This document shows positions 43,670-50,879 of a DNA stretch of 64,000 bases, piece by piece. The notes beneath the pieces were generated by a model. It was not told the origin of the DNA. It did no database searches and worked only from the letters and a program-made list of their open reading frames with translations. A program made the position numbers and the translations under genes. Source of the stretch: an uncultured Clostridia bacterium (GTDB taxonomy: Bacteria; Bacillota; Clostridia; Lachnospirales; Anaerotignaceae); contig CAJUNT010000009.1 of NCBI GenBank assembly GCA_910587735.1, positions 1 to 64,000 on the forward strand, in the 5' to 3' direction. Position 1 is the stretch's first letter. Every line of letters begins with the position of its first letter.

Positions 43670-44035
43670 ATGCATATCATTACACTAATATTACTCAGTG
43701 TTTTTTTAAATTCCTCTGCACAGATTAGCATGAAAAAAGGAATGATGATAGTGGGGGAAATTACGGGAGGTGTGCAGGGATTTGTTGCTGTACTTCCTAA
43801 CATGATTACAAATATATATTTGTGGATAAGTGCAATATGCTACATGATGAGTATCGTTTTGTGGCTGGTAGTACTTTCTAAAACAGATGTGAGCTATGCC
43901 TATCCCTTTTTAAGTATAGGATATGTGTTGTCTGTTATAGTGGGATATTTTGCATTTCATGAGGCTGTTACATCCATTCGTGTAATAGGTATTGCTGTAA
44001 TATGTGTGGGAGTGGTACTAATTTCAAGGAGTTGA
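43670..44035 (+). CDS. SMR/EamA-like four-helix membrane protein, candidate lipid-sugar flippase
   Basis: This 121-residue protein has four hydrophobic helices (about 3-20, 36-62, 68-88 and 95-117). It has SAQISMKKGM in helix 1 and VSYAYPFLSIGYVLSVIVGYFAFHE (split) across helices 3-4, as in small multidrug resistance-like and ArnE/ArnF undecaprenyl-aminoarabinose flippases. Between a lipid-sugar synthesis pair and a GT-C transferase, flipping of a polyprenyl-phospho-sugar is the likely job. The ATG directly abuts the HAD stop codon, with GGAGGGTG as ribosome site. Confidence 0.78.
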   Translation: MHIITLILLSVFLNSSAQISMKKGMMIVGEITGGVQGFVAVLPNMITNIYLWISAICYMMSIVLWLVVLSKTDVSYAYPFLSIGYVLSVIVGYFAFHEAVTSIRVIGIAVICVGVVLISRS

Positions 44036-44051
44036 CAAAGGAGGAAAATAT

Positions 44052-44639
44052 ATGTCATTTCAAAATAATTTTGGAAAATTACGTGAGATAGGAAGAATGC
44101 TTGTATTACCAACAAATGAAATTAAAAATTTGTTAAAAAGAAATGTATTTGATAAATATTCTATCAATAAAGTAATTGATTTTGGAGCAGGAACATTATA
44201 TTGGTCAAATTGGTTTTCAAAAATAATAGGAAAACAAAATGTTTATGCCGTAGATGTCATATTTCAGAAAACACCACCTGATACAGATATAAAATGTTTT
44301 TCATGTATTGATGATGTTGAAATAAAGCAGGAAAAAACATTATTTTATATTTGTGATGTTATACACCACTTACCTAATGATGTATGGAATGATGTAAAAA
44401 ATAAAGCATTTGAAAAATGTGATATTGTTGTAATAAAAGATATTGATTGTCGTTATAAATTCAAAAATTTTATGAACAAAATGCATGATAGAATTATCAA
44501 TGGTGAAAAAATACATAATGTCAACCCAGATAATTTAATAAAGGATTTCAAAACTTCAGGATTCATATATATATATATATATAATATTCATAAATTATGG
44601 TATTCTCATTTTGTTATCATAGCACAAAAATATAAATAA
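44052..44639 (+). CDS. SAM-dependent methyltransferase-like protein with an (AT)9 tract
   Basis: This 195-residue protein contains a class I methyltransferase motif I (VIDFGAGTLYWSNWF, about 40-54), motif II (NVYAVDVIF) and a motif IV-like segment (LFYICDVIHHLPNDVW, about 97-112). It may methylate the sugar or acceptor. The C-terminal codons run through a perfect AT dinucleotide tract (44565-44583) that encodes the IYIYIY run. Slippage would change the last 17-20 residues by frameshift. AAGGAGG precedes the ATG. Confidence 0.75.
   Translation: MSFQNNFGKLREIGRMLVLPTNEIKNLLKRNVFDKYSINKVIDFGAGTLYWSNWFSKIIGKQNVYAVDVIFQKTPPDTDIKCFSCIDDVEIKQEKTLFYICDVIHHLPNDVWNDVKNKAFEKCDIVVIKDIDCRYKFKNFMNKMHDRIINGEKIHNVNPDNLIKDFKTSGFIYIYIYNIHKLWYSHFVIIAQKYK
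44565..44583 (+). repeat. AT dinucleotide tract within the methyltransferase gene
   Basis: Nineteen bases of uninterrupted alternating AT lie inside the coding region near its 3' end. A gain or loss of one unit shifts the frame and would replace the C-terminus. Confidence 0.9.
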
Positions 44640-44662
44640 ATATGGAAGTAGCTGGAAATATA

Positions 44663-44707
44663 CAACGGGCTAGCCCGTTGTTCATGTAGTGTAACTACAT
44701 GAACAAC
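44663..44707. other. two overlapping perfect dyads between methyltransferase and radical SAM genes
   Basis: CAACGGGCTAGCCCGTTG (44663-44680) is an 18-bp perfect palindrome. It overlaps by four bases (GTTG) a second structure with 14-bp perfect arms (GTTGTTCATGTAGT and its complement, 44677-44690 and 44694-44707). The two RNA hairpins would compete. The element could be an operator, an attenuator or a recombination site. No T-run follows. Confidence 0.6.
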
Positions 44708-44786
44708 TACAAACTTACTTGTTCAAAAAAAGAGATGACAACAAATATAATAGTTAAAAATTTATCAAAACGAAAGGAATTATATT

Positions 44787-45809
44787 ATGAATATGCTAAT
44801 AAAACAAAAAGTAAAAACAGCAAGAAATATATTACTGCACAAACCAATATTAACCATTTTTGACGTAACAAAATTATGTAATGAACGCTGTCCTATGTGC
44901 AATATATGGAAAACAGAATCTAATGATATGACACTAAAAGAAATAAAGCAAAAAGCATTAGAATTACAAAAGTTTGGTGTAGGATATGTATTTTTGCAGG
45001 GAGGTGACCCACTTTTAAGAAAGGATATTATACAAATTGTTGATATTTTTTTATCATATGGAATTCGTCCCACTATTATTACAAATGGTATATTGCTTAC
45101 ACCAAAATTAGCTGAAGAAATTGCAAAACGACACTGCAATTTAGCTATTTCTATTGATTCACTAATACCAGAGCGTTATAAAATGCTTAGGGGAGTGGAT
45201 ATGCTTTTAAAAGTAAAACAAAATATAAAAAATATAGATTATTTAAAAGGAAAACACAAAGGAAATTGGTCTATTACAACAACGATTACAAAAGTAACAG
45301 AGTTATCCGATGTTAAAAATATGATGAAATATGCGTATTATCATGGTTTTATGTATGCTATTCGTCCATATATTACAGTATCTGGTACAGCAGGGAAAAA
45401 GGATGATTCTTTAGTATATGAATATAAAGATGTACTGGAAATTTTTGAATATATGCTTCGTCGTGCATACAAAGAAAATCTTTTTGCAGCTATGATTTAT
45501 GAGGAGCATATTAAGTATATAAAGGGGAACAAAATGCCTGAATGTGATGCCATGAAATACTCTTTTTTAATGAAAGAAACTGGAGAACTTGCGCCATGTA
45601 TTGAATTTCCTAATATGAGTATAGATATACACAATTTTTCAAAAAATAAAAAAGAATATGCCAAAACATTACAAAGATGTAACTGTACAACGCCATGTTT
45701 TTATAATGATGCAAGAGAAATTGGATTTTTATGGCATAAAAAATGGCGTATACTTTGTCATTTTCCATCACTGATGAAACAAATGAAAAGATATGGAAAT
45801 TTCTTTTAA
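44787..45809 (+). CDS. radical SAM protein
   Basis: This 340-residue protein has the [4Fe-4S] binding motif CNERCPMC (Cys31, Cys35, Cys38). It continues with VFLQGGDPLLR (GGE-type motif, about 71-81) and the SAM-binding strands of the radical SAM barrel (IITNGILLT, AISIDS). Several later cysteines (CDAMK, LAPCIEFP, CNCTTPC) could bind a SPASM-like auxiliary cluster. It resembles peptide- or sugar-modifying enzymes, but the substrate is not evident. AAAGGAAT precedes the start. It sits with an SDR gene behind a dyad-rich spacer. Confidence 0.85.
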   Translation: MNMLIKQKVKTARNILLHKPILTIFDVTKLCNERCPMCNIWKTESNDMTLKEIKQKALELQKFGVGYVFLQGGDPLLRKDIIQIVDIFLSYGIRPTIITNGILLTPKLAEEIAKRHCNLAISIDSLIPERYKMLRGVDMLLKVKQNIKNIDYLKGKHKGNWSITTTITKVTELSDVKNMMKYAYYHGFMYAIRPYITVSGTAGKKDDSLVYEYKDVLEIFEYMLRRAYKENLFAAMIYEEHIKYIKGNKMPECDAMKYSFLMKETGELAPCIEFPNMSIDIHNFSKNKKEYAKTLQRCNCTTPCFYNDAREIGFLWHKKWRILCHFPSLMKQMKRYGNFF

Positions 45810-45824
45810 TGGGGTGAGCATAGT

Positions 45825-46715
45825 ATGAAAATATTATTGATTGGTGCAAGTGGTTTTTTAGGGCAGGAATTACTCAAAAGTCTTTTAGTCTATCACGATA
45901 TTGAAAAAATATATTGTTTAATTCATAAAAATGCTATTACAATAGAAGATAAGCGTTTACATATGATTTCTGGAGATATAAAAAATCTCTCTGTATTGTA
46001 TTTGACTGAAAAAATAGATATTTGTGTGCTACTGTCTGGAATTACAAATGGTAGGGGGTATAGTGCAAAAGATACTATGAATATTAACTATGGCGGTACA
46101 AAAAATGCTATACAATATTGTAAACAATATGGAATTAAAAAAATTATTTTAACAAGTTCAATTAATGTTCAACTAAAGAAAATGGGAGCTTATGCAAAAA
46201 GCAAACAGCTTGCCGAAAAAGCAGTTGTGGATTCTGATATGCAATATATAATATTTCGTCCAGCACTAATTTATGGATATCATCAAAAGTTAGGTTTAGG
46301 AGTAATAGAGAAATCTATTCGCAAGATGGGTATTGTTCCAGTTTTTGGAAATGGAAAAAAACTAGAACAGCCTGTATTTGTAAAAGAATGTGCAGATATT
46401 ATGGCTTATTATATTATACATGAACAAAAAAACAGAATTATTGAAGTATTGGGAAAAAAAGCATATACATATAACGAATTATGTAAAAGTATTGCAAAAT
46501 TGATAAATAAAAAAGTAATATTAATTCATTTACCTATCTTACCATTTGAATTATGTTTAAAATTATTTGAGAGGTTAAAAATATCGTTTCCTTTGTCAGT
46601 AGAGCAAATATATCATATAGATACTGATTTGGCTGGAGATATGACAAACATTTATAATGAAACAGGTGTATATGGAGATTTATTAGAAAATAATTATTTA
46701 AAAAAAAAGATATGA
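45825..46715 (+). CDS. NAD(P)-dependent epimerase/dehydratase (extended SDR)
   Basis: This 296-residue Rossmann-fold protein starts with the nucleotide-binding GASGFLG (residues 7-13). It has LTSSINVQ and the catalytic Tyr-x-x-x-Lys in GAYAKSKQLAEKA (about 124-136), then FRPALIYGY. It is an extended SDR acting on a nucleotide or lipid-linked sugar. It could be an epimerase converting ribose to arabinose, but this is only context. The C-terminal third is hydrophobic (LIHLPILPFELCLKLF). GGGGTGAG lies before the ATG, 15 bp after the radical SAM gene. Confidence 0.83.
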   Translation: MKILLIGASGFLGQELLKSLLVYHDIEKIYCLIHKNAITIEDKRLHMISGDIKNLSVLYLTEKIDICVLLSGITNGRGYSAKDTMNINYGGTKNAIQYCKQYGIKKIILTSSINVQLKKMGAYAKSKQLAEKAVVDSDMQYIIFRPALIYGYHQKLGLGVIEKSIRKMGIVPVFGNGKKLEQPVFVKECADIMAYYIIHEQKNRIIEVLGKKAYTYNELCKSIAKLINKKVILIHLPILPFELCLKLFERLKISFPLSVEQIYHIDTDLAGDMTNIYNETGVYGDLLENNYLKKKI

Positions 46716-46728
46716 AAAATTCTATTTC

Positions 46729-46771
46729 AAACAGTTCTTTTATTACAAAATAAAGGAACTGTTTTATTTTT
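46729..46771 (+). terminator. intrinsic terminator closing the glycosylation region
   Basis: AAACAGTTCTTTTATT pairs with AATAAAGGAACTGTTT around a 4-nt loop and is followed by TATTTTT. Confidence 0.85.
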
Positions 46772-46851
46772 AGTATTCGTTTTTAGTTGCTACTTTCTAA
46801 TATGTTTTATATAATGATAGTAATTATTTTTATAATAAGGAGGTAATATTT

Positions 46852-47937
46852 TTGACAGAAAATATACAGACACTAATGCAAAATATAAAACCACTTTATC
46901 AGCAAACAATGGAACAAACAAGGGAGTATCAAGATAATTTAATAAAGCCTATTGGAAGCTTGGGAAGGTTAGAGGATATTGCAATACAGATTGCAGGTAT
47001 TACAGGGAGTGTAAAAAATGATTTAGATAAAAAGGCGATTATAGTAATGTGTGCAGATAATGGTGTTTATGAAGAAGGTGTCAGCACAGCACCTCAAGAA
47101 GTAACAGCAGTGCAAACATATAATATGTTAGAAGGGAAAACAGGTGTTTGCATATTATCAAGACAATATAATATTGATTTAAAAATTGTAGATATCGGAA
47201 TAAACGGCAATGTAAAACATACACAGTTAATTGATAGAAAAATTAATTATGGAACAAAAAATATTGTAAAACAGCCAGCAATGACAAAAGAAGAAATGGA
47301 AAAAGCAATATTAACAGGTGTAGAATTAGTAAAACAATTAAAACAGCAAGGTTATAAAATATTAGGTACAGGAGAAATGGGTATCAGCAACACCACAACT
47401 GCAACAGCAGTGATTACAGCATTGACAGACAGTACAGTAGAACAAACCACAGGAAAAGGCGCAGGATTAACAAAAGCATTATTTGAGCATAAAAAAGAAG
47501 TATTAACAAAAGCATTAGAAATGCACAATCATACTCAAAATATGCCTTTTGAAATTGTTCAAAAAATGGGAGGGTTTGACATTGCAGGACTAATGGGCTG
47601 TTTTTTAGGTGCAGCATATTATAGAATACCCATTGTAATAGATGGAGTCATATCAATCAGCGCAGCATTAGCAGCATACTGTACACAGCATTTGGTAAAA
47701 GATTATGTATTTGCTTCTCACCATTCAGCAGAGCCAGCATATAGTATTGCTGCAGAGAAAATGAAACTACGTCCATATTTTGAGTTAGATATGAGATTAG
47801 GGGAAGGTACAGGCTGTCCTTTTACAATGTATTTGGCAGACGCCGCAACAAAAATTGTAAGAGAAATGGCAACATTTGAGCAGGGAAATGTAGACAAATC
47901 AAATTACATAGATATTAGAAAGGATACAACAATATGA
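46852..47937 (+). CDS. cobT: nicotinate-nucleotide--dimethylbenzimidazole phosphoribosyltransferase
   Basis: This 361-residue enzyme makes alpha-ribazole phosphate for the lower ligand of cobalamin. It shows LIKPIGSLGRLEDIA near the start, IIVMCADNGVYEEGVS (about 64-79), GTGEMGISNTTTATA (about 174-188) and a C-terminal LDMRLGEGTGCPF with the catalytic Glu. The start is TTG after AAGGAGGT. It heads cobT-cobU-cobS-cobC. I saw no cobalamin riboswitch in the short upstream gap. Confidence 0.96.
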   Translation: MTENIQTLMQNIKPLYQQTMEQTREYQDNLIKPIGSLGRLEDIAIQIAGITGSVKNDLDKKAIIVMCADNGVYEEGVSTAPQEVTAVQTYNMLEGKTGVCILSRQYNIDLKIVDIGINGNVKHTQLIDRKINYGTKNIVKQPAMTKEEMEKAILTGVELVKQLKQQGYKILGTGEMGISNTTTATAVITALTDSTVEQTTGKGAGLTKALFEHKKEVLTKALEMHNHTQNMPFEIVQKMGGFDIAGLMGCFLGAAYYRIPIVIDGVISISAALAAYCTQHLVKDYVFASHHSAEPAYSIAAEKMKLRPYFELDMRLGEGTGCPFTMYLADAATKIVREMATFEQGNVDKSNYIDIRKDTTI

Positions 47938-48482
47938 TATTAGTAACAGGGGGGGACAGAAGTGGAAAGAGTGTTTTTGCAGAAGAATTGGCAAAAAAAA
48001 CAAATGGTAATGTACTTTATATTGCAACAGCAAAAGCTATTGATGAAGAAATGAAAAAACGCATAACAAAACATAAACAGCGTCGTCCAGAGCATTGGCA
48101 TACATTAGAAAATTATACCAATTTAGCGGAACAAATAAAATATACACAAAATCAATATGACTGTATATTACTGGATTGCATTACATTACTTTTAACAAAT
48201 TTAATATTTGAATATAGTAATACTGATGATATAAATAACATTGATTTTGAAAAATTAGAATATAAATTGATTTCAGAATTAAAAGAAATTGCAGAGGTTT
48301 GTAGCACATCAAAAAGTCAAGTAATTATCGTAACAGGAGAAGTGGGACTTGGTATTGTGCCTATGGACAAATTAAGCAGATATTTCAGAGATATTATAGG
48401 TAATGTAAATCAAATATTAGCAGAAAAAGCAGATGAAGTTTATATTGTGATATCAGGAATTTCTATGAAAATAAAGGGGTGA
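47934..48482 (+). CDS. cobU: adenosylcobinamide kinase/adenosylcobinamide-phosphate guanylyltransferase
   Basis: This 182-residue bifunctional enzyme phosphorylates adenosylcobinamide and adds GMP. It has the P-loop GGDRSGKSVFAE (residues 6-17), a His-containing RRPEHWHTLENY (about 51-62; the guanylylated His) and LDCITLLLTN (about 83-92). The ATG overlaps the cobT stop by 4 bp. A seven-G tract (47949-47955) lies in the P-loop codons. Confidence 0.95.
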   Translation: MILVTGGDRSGKSVFAEELAKKTNGNVLYIATAKAIDEEMKKRITKHKQRRPEHWHTLENYTNLAEQIKYTQNQYDCILLDCITLLLTNLIFEYSNTDDINNIDFEKLEYKLISELKEIAEVCSTSKSQVIIVTGEVGLGIVPMDKLSRYFRDIIGNVNQILAEKADEVYIVISGISMKIKG

Positions 48483-48487
48483 TGCGA

Positions 48488-49237
48488 TTGCAGCTATTTT
48501 GGAGTACCATTAGTTTTTTAACAATATTACCTGTACCTCGCACTGACAAAATATTACCCTCAGAGGAATTTTCAAAAGGTATAGTATTTTATACAGTGAT
48601 AGGGCTTTTAGTAGGACTGATTGATTATATTTGTTATGGCATTATAACATTCTATATGGATATGCCTTTGATAGGTGCAGTTTTTGCTGTACTATCAGAA
48701 ACCATTGTAACAGGAGGATTTCATTTAGACGGTTTAGCAGATACTTTTGATGCTTTTTATTCTGCAAGAAAAAAGGAAAAAATGTTAGAAATTATGAAAG
48801 ACAGCAGAATTGGCACAAATGGGGCATTAGCTTTATTATTTGATATAGTATTAAAAATAGTGTTTTTAATAGAGTTATCAAAGAGTGATGCTTATTTAGC
48901 GGTATTACTTGCACCCGTTGCAGGTAAAATGGCGACACCTATATTGATAAAAAGTAATTATGCAAGAGAGCAAAAAGGTTTGGGAAGTTTATATTTGAGT
49001 CAAAAATATACAAAATATATGATAGTAGCGGTATTGATAGGTATTGCATTAATAGGAGGATTTTTACAAATAAAAAGTATATTGCCTATATTGTCAGTAT
49101 TACTTTTTGCTTTTCTTTTTAGAGAATATTGTCAGCATAAAATAGGAGGCATGACAGGAGATACATTAGGTGCGGGATATGAATTGTCAGAAATTATATT
49201 TTTGTTGGTAATGACATTGCAAGGAGTGATGATATGA
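48488..49237 (+). CDS. cobS: adenosylcobinamide-GDP ribazoletransferase (cobalamin synthase)
   Basis: This membrane protein of about 249 residues joins adenosylcobinamide-GDP with alpha-ribazole to make adenosylcobalamin. It begins LFWSTISFLTILPVPR, has GGFHLDGLADTFDAFYS (about 75-91, acidic metal-binding site), DSRIGTNGALAL, and about six helices. GTG at 48479, ATG at 48482 and TTG at 48488 are all in frame. I prefer TTG because AAGGGGTG has proper spacing to it and the protein then starts at the usual point. Confidence 0.93.
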   Translation: MQLFWSTISFLTILPVPRTDKILPSEEFSKGIVFYTVIGLLVGLIDYICYGIITFYMDMPLIGAVFAVLSETIVTGGFHLDGLADTFDAFYSARKKEKMLEIMKDSRIGTNGALALLFDIVLKIVFLIELSKSDAYLAVLLAPVAGKMATPILIKSNYAREQKGLGSLYLSQKYTKYMIVAVLIGIALIGGFLQIKSILPILSVLLFAFLFREYCQHKIGGMTGDTLGAGYELSEIIFLLVMTLQGVMI

Positions 49238-49833
49238 AATTGTATTTAGTAAGACATGGACAAACAGATATGAATAAAGAAAAATTATATTATGGCTGGA
49301 CAGACTGCCCTATCAATGATGTGGGAAGAAAACAAGCAGAAACATTGCACCAATATTTTAAAAATGTAAATTGTCATAAAGTGATTACAAGTGATTTAAA
49401 GCGTTCTGTAGAAACAGCAGAAATTATTACAAAAGGGCAAAATGTTGTATTAGAAAAAAGGCAGGCATTTCGAGAGTTAAATTTTGGGCTTTGGGAAGGG
49501 AAACATTATAAAGCACTTCAAAAAGAATATCCAGAGGCTTTTGAGCAGTGGGGAAAAGACTGGAAAAGTTTTTGTATGCCAGAGGGAGAAGCATTTTTTA
49601 CATTTTATGAGAGAATACGAAAAGAATTAGAAAATGTCATACAACAAACACCAGAAGATAATACAGTACTTTTGGTCACACATAATGGTGTAATGAGTGC
49701 TATGCTTTGTGTTTTAACGGGTGCTGGCTATGATGGATTTTGGAGATTCTTTTTGGAACAGGAAACATATTCACTTGTATCTGTTAGAAATGGATTTATT
49801 ACGATAGAAAAAATAAATTGCCCAGTAAAGTAA
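49234..49833 (+). CDS. cobC: histidine phosphatase, probable alpha-ribazole phosphatase
   Basis: This 199-residue phosphoglycerate-mutase-like phosphatase has the catalytic RHG motif (LVRHGQTDMN, His8), a second Arg (SDLKRSVETA), Glu in FRELNFGLWEG and the second His in VTHNGVMSA. Its place behind cobTUS, with a 4-bp overlap, indicates the alpha-ribazole-5-phosphate phosphatase. Other histidine phosphatase substrates cannot be excluded from sequence alone. Confidence 0.9.
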   Translation: MKLYLVRHGQTDMNKEKLYYGWTDCPINDVGRKQAETLHQYFKNVNCHKVITSDLKRSVETAEIITKGQNVVLEKRQAFRELNFGLWEGKHYKALQKEYPEAFEQWGKDWKSFCMPEGEAFFTFYERIRKELENVIQQTPEDNTVLLVTHNGVMSAMLCVLTGAGYDGFWRFFLEQETYSLVSVRNGFITIEKINCPVK

Positions 49834-49844
49834 ATAATGAAACA

Positions 49845-50014
49845 CTGCGGGAGTGTTCAAAAAGAGTAGTTTTAAAAATAATTTTTATTTCTGCTTGTTA
49901 TCAGGAAAACGAAGCTTTCCATAAAAGTTTTTGCCCTGCTTTTAGGGGAAAGTGAGTGAGAGTTTGAGAGCAATGCTCTCAAGATTTAAAATACTTGTTT
50001 AGCCACTCCTATGA
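49845..50014 (-). repeat. non-coding dispersed repeat element, copy B
   Basis: Read on the minus strand, this spacer has GGAGTGGCTAAA, AAGTATTTTAAA and a GAGAGCATTGCTCTC core. CTCTCACTCACTTTCC, AGCAGGGCAAAAA and a GGAAAGCTTCGTTTTCC-type dyad follow. The same blocks in the same order occur at 8684-8902 on the plus strand. The remaining spacer before purC (to 50120) carries no gene. Confidence 0.65.
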
Positions 50015-50120
50015 TTTTATATTGCGATTTTAGTGCTATTATGGTAGTATAAAATAGAAAAATTTGGTATATTATGTGTTTTATTTCAAAAAATAAAATA
50101 CAGCAAAAAGAGGAGGCAGA

Positions 50121-50837
50121 ATGTCAGCTATGAAAAAATTAAATATGCTTTATGAAGGAAAAGCAAAAAAAGTATATCAAACAGAAAATGAAGATTTGTA
50201 TATTGTGGACTATAAAGATGATGCAACAGCGTTTAATGGTTTAAAAAAAGGCTCTATTGCAGGAAAGGGCGTTATCAATAATAAAATGACAAATATTATA
50301 TTTCAATATTTGGCACAAAATGGTATAGAAAATCATTTTGTAAAGGAATTAAGTGACAGAGAAACACTTGTTAAAAAAGTAGAAATTGTGCCATTAGAGG
50401 TAATTGTCAGAAATATTGCAGCAGGTAGTTTTTCACAAAAATATGGTGTAGAAGAAGGAACACAATTAAATAATGCGATATTAGAATTTTCATATAAAAA
50501 TGATGCATTAGGTGACCCTATGATAAATGATATGCAGATTACAGCAATAGGTATTGCTACTATACAAGAATTAAAAACGATTACGGAAAGTGCATTAAAA
50601 ATCAATGAATTAATGAAAAAATTCTTTATAGAAAGAGATATTATATTAGTAGATTTTAAAATTGAATTTGGAAAATATCAAAATAAGATAATACTTGCTG
50701 ATGAAGTTTCACCAGATACTTGTCGTCTTTGGGACGCAAATACAAAACAAAAATTGGATAAAGACAGATTTCGCAGAGACTTGGGCGGTGTAGAAGAGGC
50801 ATATGAAGAAGTCTGGAAAAGAATTATATCAAAATAA
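50121..50837 (+). CDS. purC: phosphoribosylaminoimidazole-succinocarboxamide synthase
   Basis: This 238-residue SAICAR synthetase adds aspartate to CAIR in purine synthesis. It shows LYEGKAKKVYQT (about 11-22), DDATAFNGLKKG, PLEVIVRNIAAGSF (about 93-106) and ADEVSPDTCRLWD (about 193-205). GAGGAGG precedes the ATG. purB, the next enzyme of the pathway branch, follows immediately. Confidence 0.97.
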   Translation: MSAMKKLNMLYEGKAKKVYQTENEDLYIVDYKDDATAFNGLKKGSIAGKGVINNKMTNIIFQYLAQNGIENHFVKELSDRETLVKKVEIVPLEVIVRNIAAGSFSQKYGVEEGTQLNNAILEFSYKNDALGDPMINDMQITAIGIATIQELKTITESALKINELMKKFFIERDIILVDFKIEFGKYQNKIILADEVSPDTCRLWDANTKQKLDKDRFRRDLGGVEEAYEEVWKRIISK

Positions 50838-50879
50838 TTGATAAAATATAATCATAGCAATATAGAAAGGAGCATACAG

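Noticed and set aside
46772..46851. Cobalamin riboswitch before cobT
   Set aside because: The gap is too short and no B12-box-like sequence is visible.
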